Shown here one piece after another: positions 60,901-64,000 of a stretch of 64,000 bases of DNA. A model generated the notes under the pieces. The model did no database searches. It saw only the letters and a list, made by a program, of their open reading frames with translations, and had not been told where the DNA came from. Source of the DNA: Melanocharis versteri (taxonomy: Eukaryota > Chordata > Aves > Passeriformes > Melanocharitidae); assembly GCA_013397845.1 (NCBI GenBank), contig VZTG01001872.1:954692-1018691 (forward strand). Direction: 5' to 3'. Position 1 is the stretch's first letter. Each line of letters opens with the position of its first letter. The position numbers were made by a program, and so were the translations under genes.

Positions 60901-62464
60901 AAAAAAAATCCTAGTGAGAATTTGTTGTGGAGGAAAGGGAAGAAAGGGAAGAAAAAGCTTCACTCCTCACTAAGCAGGAGGCAATTATTAAATGGCAATA
61001 TATCCAAAGCTTTTCATTTGGTTGGATTGGGTTTCAAAGGGTGTGGTGCATGCATTGGGCAAGAAAATCAAAGCTGCTTGTTTTATTCCTACTGGATGCA
61101 GCAAACTATCAGCCCTGCCCCAATAACCCCATAGCTAAGGAGCTATTTTGGCCTGGCTACACCCACAGTTTAGCACAACTGTCGTTACCCTTTTATGCTC
61201 TTGTTCCAGTACCTTCTGCAGTGGATTTCTCCTAAAAACACAGAGAGGTCTGGAATCCAAGCAGTATCTTTTGAACCGTGTTCATTTTTTCATCTTGCAT
61301 GATGATAGCATGGTCTAAAGAAATATTACCAAAAAGAAATATATTTTTATTTTACATATGTATGAAATATGACTTTCTGGCTTGCTTTTGCAGCAAGGAA
61401 ATCTGTGGAGAAGAAAGTTTATCTGACCAATTTTACCATTGTGGAAAGCCCAAGAGCAGATTGCTAAGTTCAAACATGGTTTTAGTTTGAAAGGACTAGA
61501 CATATTTTAAGAACCTTTCACTAACAGCAAGCGCCAGAGCTCTGTCACTTTGCTGTAAGAGTCTCTTGTTGACATTTTAACTTCATTGAGAGGACAGGGA
61601 CAACCTCCTTCTTGACTTGATGAAAGCCATTTTCGTCAAAATTGGGCATTTTGGCTCTTAGGGTTGGACTTACGGGGCCCTATAAGGAGCCAGTACACAT
61701 CAGAAAAGATTATATAAATTTTCTCAAAAAACAAGCAGACAAGTATATGCAGACATGTTCATCGGTGATCAGTGAGTACAACCACTTGACTACAACCTCA
61801 GAAGAAGTAGCTTGCCGTTTTCCAAAACAGAATACCAGGGGAAAGATTTTCTGTATGATGTGCACTGTTTTCAATACTTAACCATCCTCCAAGTCCTAAT
61901 TATTAAGCTTATTAGTTCATTATTTCCTCTTTCCCACCAGTGGTGGTATATGGGAATCTTATCTTCTTTTTCTCCATGCAGCTTTTTACTTCTATCCCAA
62001 GACAAGAACCTTAGGTCAAACCTCTGGCCTCAAAATTATCTGGCTTGAGAAGCCCTCTGAAAGAGACACCTTTAAATGTGTGCTGAATTTGTCCATCACA
62101 CTCGAGAGCAGGCAGCATATGCTAACTCAGGGCTTGATGAAGAAAGTCAACCAGAATTTGGGCATCAATAAGGCAGATATACAACCATTTCTCTTCTGAA
62201 ATGTAGGCAACTTCATGTTAGAAGGGTTGTAGATCCTGAAACTCTGCAGTAGGAAGAAAGTGCCCGTAAAAGCTAAAAAATACCCATCAGGCTGCTCCTC
62301 AACAGGAACATATGCCTGAGTCAATGACATTCAATGGTAGAGCACTACTAGACATGGATTTTTGTGGTCTGAATTACTTTAAAACAATAAGAAATGTAGT
62401 ATTCTGTAGAAACTGTTGACCTCCTGGTGAATTTGTCATGGGTATTTTAATGTTTGTCATCTTT
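60901..62464. other. Non-coding DNA, nothing seen
   Basis: No gene or repeat recognised. A GGGAAGAAA-type short purine tandem lies at about 60936-60957. Confidence 0.5.
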
Positions 62465-62556
62465 ACTAAAGACCTTGGAGATGTGAGATGATGTGAGGAC
62501 CCCAGTTTTATTAAAGACCTTGGAGATGTGAGATGATGTGAGGATCCCAGCTTTAG
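62465..62556. repeat. 45-bp tandem duplication, two copies
   Basis: The unit begins TAAAGACCTTGGAGATGTGA at 62467 and again at 62512, a period of 45. Both copies continue GATGATGTGAGGA(C/T)CCCAG. Only a few substitutions separate the copies, so the duplication is young relative to the decayed transposons here. A variable-number repeat is possible. Confidence 0.93.
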
Positions 62557-64000
62557 TCTGAATCAAGCAAGTGTACCAACAGCGAAGATCCTGCTTCACT
62601 GGGGAGAAAGTCTGTGAAAATATACCCTGCTCCAGTGTGGTTTGTGTTCTGAAAGCCTTTAATGCTTAGGCATTCTCTTAGGAGAAAAAAAAAAAGGCAT
62701 TTCCAGGGAGTCATTTATGCCACCTTAAATAGATGTGTTGGCTTTTCCATACCCATTAGCCCACAGCAAATGACAAGACATCTAATTTTCTGGTGCATGA
62801 ATAGTTGACTGAAGTGAGTAGAAGCCCAGGTCAAGCTCTGAGAGAACCCAGCCCCGATGGCAATTACAAAGAGCTTCATATGTATCATTGAAATTTTATT
62901 ATTTTTAAGTCCAGATGATAATTCCTGGGGTCCTAAATGATGAGTATTCAGCACTGGCTTTTGGCACAGCTATGTCTGCTTATTTTTATTTCAATTACAC
63001 ATAAGTCAAAAATAGTCTTGTTTGTATTTTAAGGCACAGCAAAGAGGGAGTATAAATTCCCATAATGTGAGCTTTTCAATGAGGTTTCATTTCAGTTTTC
63101 AGTCCATTTTGTGAAGTGAATTTACAATAGAAGTGCTTCCAGTGGACATTATAACCAAAAGTATGCTGGCTTCAGCAATGGAGAGATAAACCTCTCCTCA
63201 GATGGTGCTTTTGGTGCAGGGAAACATCTGTGTCAACAAAACAATCCTCAGAAATGCAAAGGACTGCTGCAAAGAGGAAGGGAATAATCAGATCTCCATG
63301 CCTCTTGAAGATAGGACAAGAAGTAATGAGCTTAAATTGCAGTAAGAAAGATTCAGGTTAAAACCCTCTTGTGATAAGAACAGCGATGCACTGCAAGACA
63401 CTGCCTGGGGAGGTGGCACCATTTCCCGCACTGAAGGCATAAAACCCCAAAGATAAGCATTCTGTCGGGAATGACACAGGTGCCACGGGCCAGGGAAGGG
63501 ACTGGTGACCTCTGAAAATCCCCTGGAGCCCTTCGAGGTGATGACTTTTCAGGGTTATGCACTTTGGGATGGTCTGCAATGTGAAGCTCCGGGAGAGTTG
63601 TGCCTGTTGGAGATTTTCATCTGTGATAGAGGCTCCATGTTGTTAGGTCTGGGGAGGTCTGAAGAATGATAAATGAGTGTGGAGGAAATGCGAAGAGACA
63701 CACTAGCATGCCTAGTTTCAGGAAAAAAATAATTTAGGCAAATTGGGTACCATGAAGACCAAGTCTTTCAATGGACCCCCTCCTTGTTTTTCTGATGAAC
63801 TCTCAGGGTATGTCACTGTCCAGCTTTCATGTTGGCCACAGATATCCCTGAGTGAAAAAGTAGGAGAGTTGGAGTGTTTCATTTGCACCATTCAGCAAAA
63901 CAGGAGATTGCCAAAACCTTGAGAAAAGGGAAAAAGGGATGGGCATGGAGGGAAATGCAGTGGAAGGAGAAAGGTAATTGAAGTATCAGGAGCCTTTAGA
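62557..64000. other. Non-coding DNA, nothing seen
   Basis: No gene or repeat recognised up to the window edge. Two overlapping minus-strand frames near 63353-63579 are of chance length. An 11-nt A run lies near 62684-62694. Confidence 0.5.

Noticed and set aside
63405..63425. GGGGAGGTGGCACC resembling a CTCF core
   Set aside because: The CC to AG spacing is wrong by two bases, so several core positions mismatch.
1..64000. Search for CRISPR arrays, operons, prophage or bacterial gene systems
   Set aside because: No spaced direct repeats, no dense long frames and no ribosome-binding-site pattern. The window has the character of vertebrate nuclear DNA.

Overview
The window reads as vertebrate, most likely avian, non-coding DNA: AT-rich, few CpG, very low repeat density, short microsatellites, and a decayed chicken-repeat-1 (CR1) LINE tail of the kind found in birds and other sauropsids. 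I found no protein-coding exon, rRNA, tRNA, CRISPR array or operon that I could support. Open frames are numerous but short. The longest (218 codons, minus strand, 57173-57829) shows no domain I recognise and fits chance opening in a slightly GC-richer stretch. The best reading is a gene desert or a very long intron. The species and flanking genes cannot be told from the sequence.

Layout. 1-25 kb: unique AT-rich DNA with two weak MIR-type SINE relics (16.3 and 18.8 kb) and one copy of a sauropsid hairpin-forming repeat (4.3 kb). 25-31 kb: two more hairpin-repeat copies at 25.3-25.7 kb and one at 30.3 kb, a CR1-type LINE relic on the plus strand (27.5 kb) and an L1-clade reverse-transcriptase relic on the minus strand (28.9-29.1 kb). 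31-41 kb: mostly unique DNA with a CTCF-like motif (30.65 kb), a CR1 3' end (36.0 kb), a second CR1/L3-like 3' end (40.4 kb) and a (TG)n run (41.0 kb). 42.7-43.25 kb: a second and clearer L1-clade reverse-transcriptase relic, plus strand. 45-61 kb: several stretches dense in homeobox, POU, SOX, FOX and SRF-type motifs, one with a local CpG cluster, which look like candidate conserved regulatory elements, interrupted by a roughly 0.9 kb L3/CR1-like LINE relic on the minus strand (49.8-50.75 kb). 61-64 kb: unremarkable apart from a recent-looking 45-bp tandem duplication (62.47 kb).

No genes act together here. The functional content, if any, is probably cis-regulatory, and the regulatory calls rest on motif content and base composition only, because no alignment could be run. 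The most solid and interesting observation is that two independent relics of L1-clade LINE reverse transcriptase can still be read in DNA that otherwise looks avian, where CR1-type elements are the expected LINEs.
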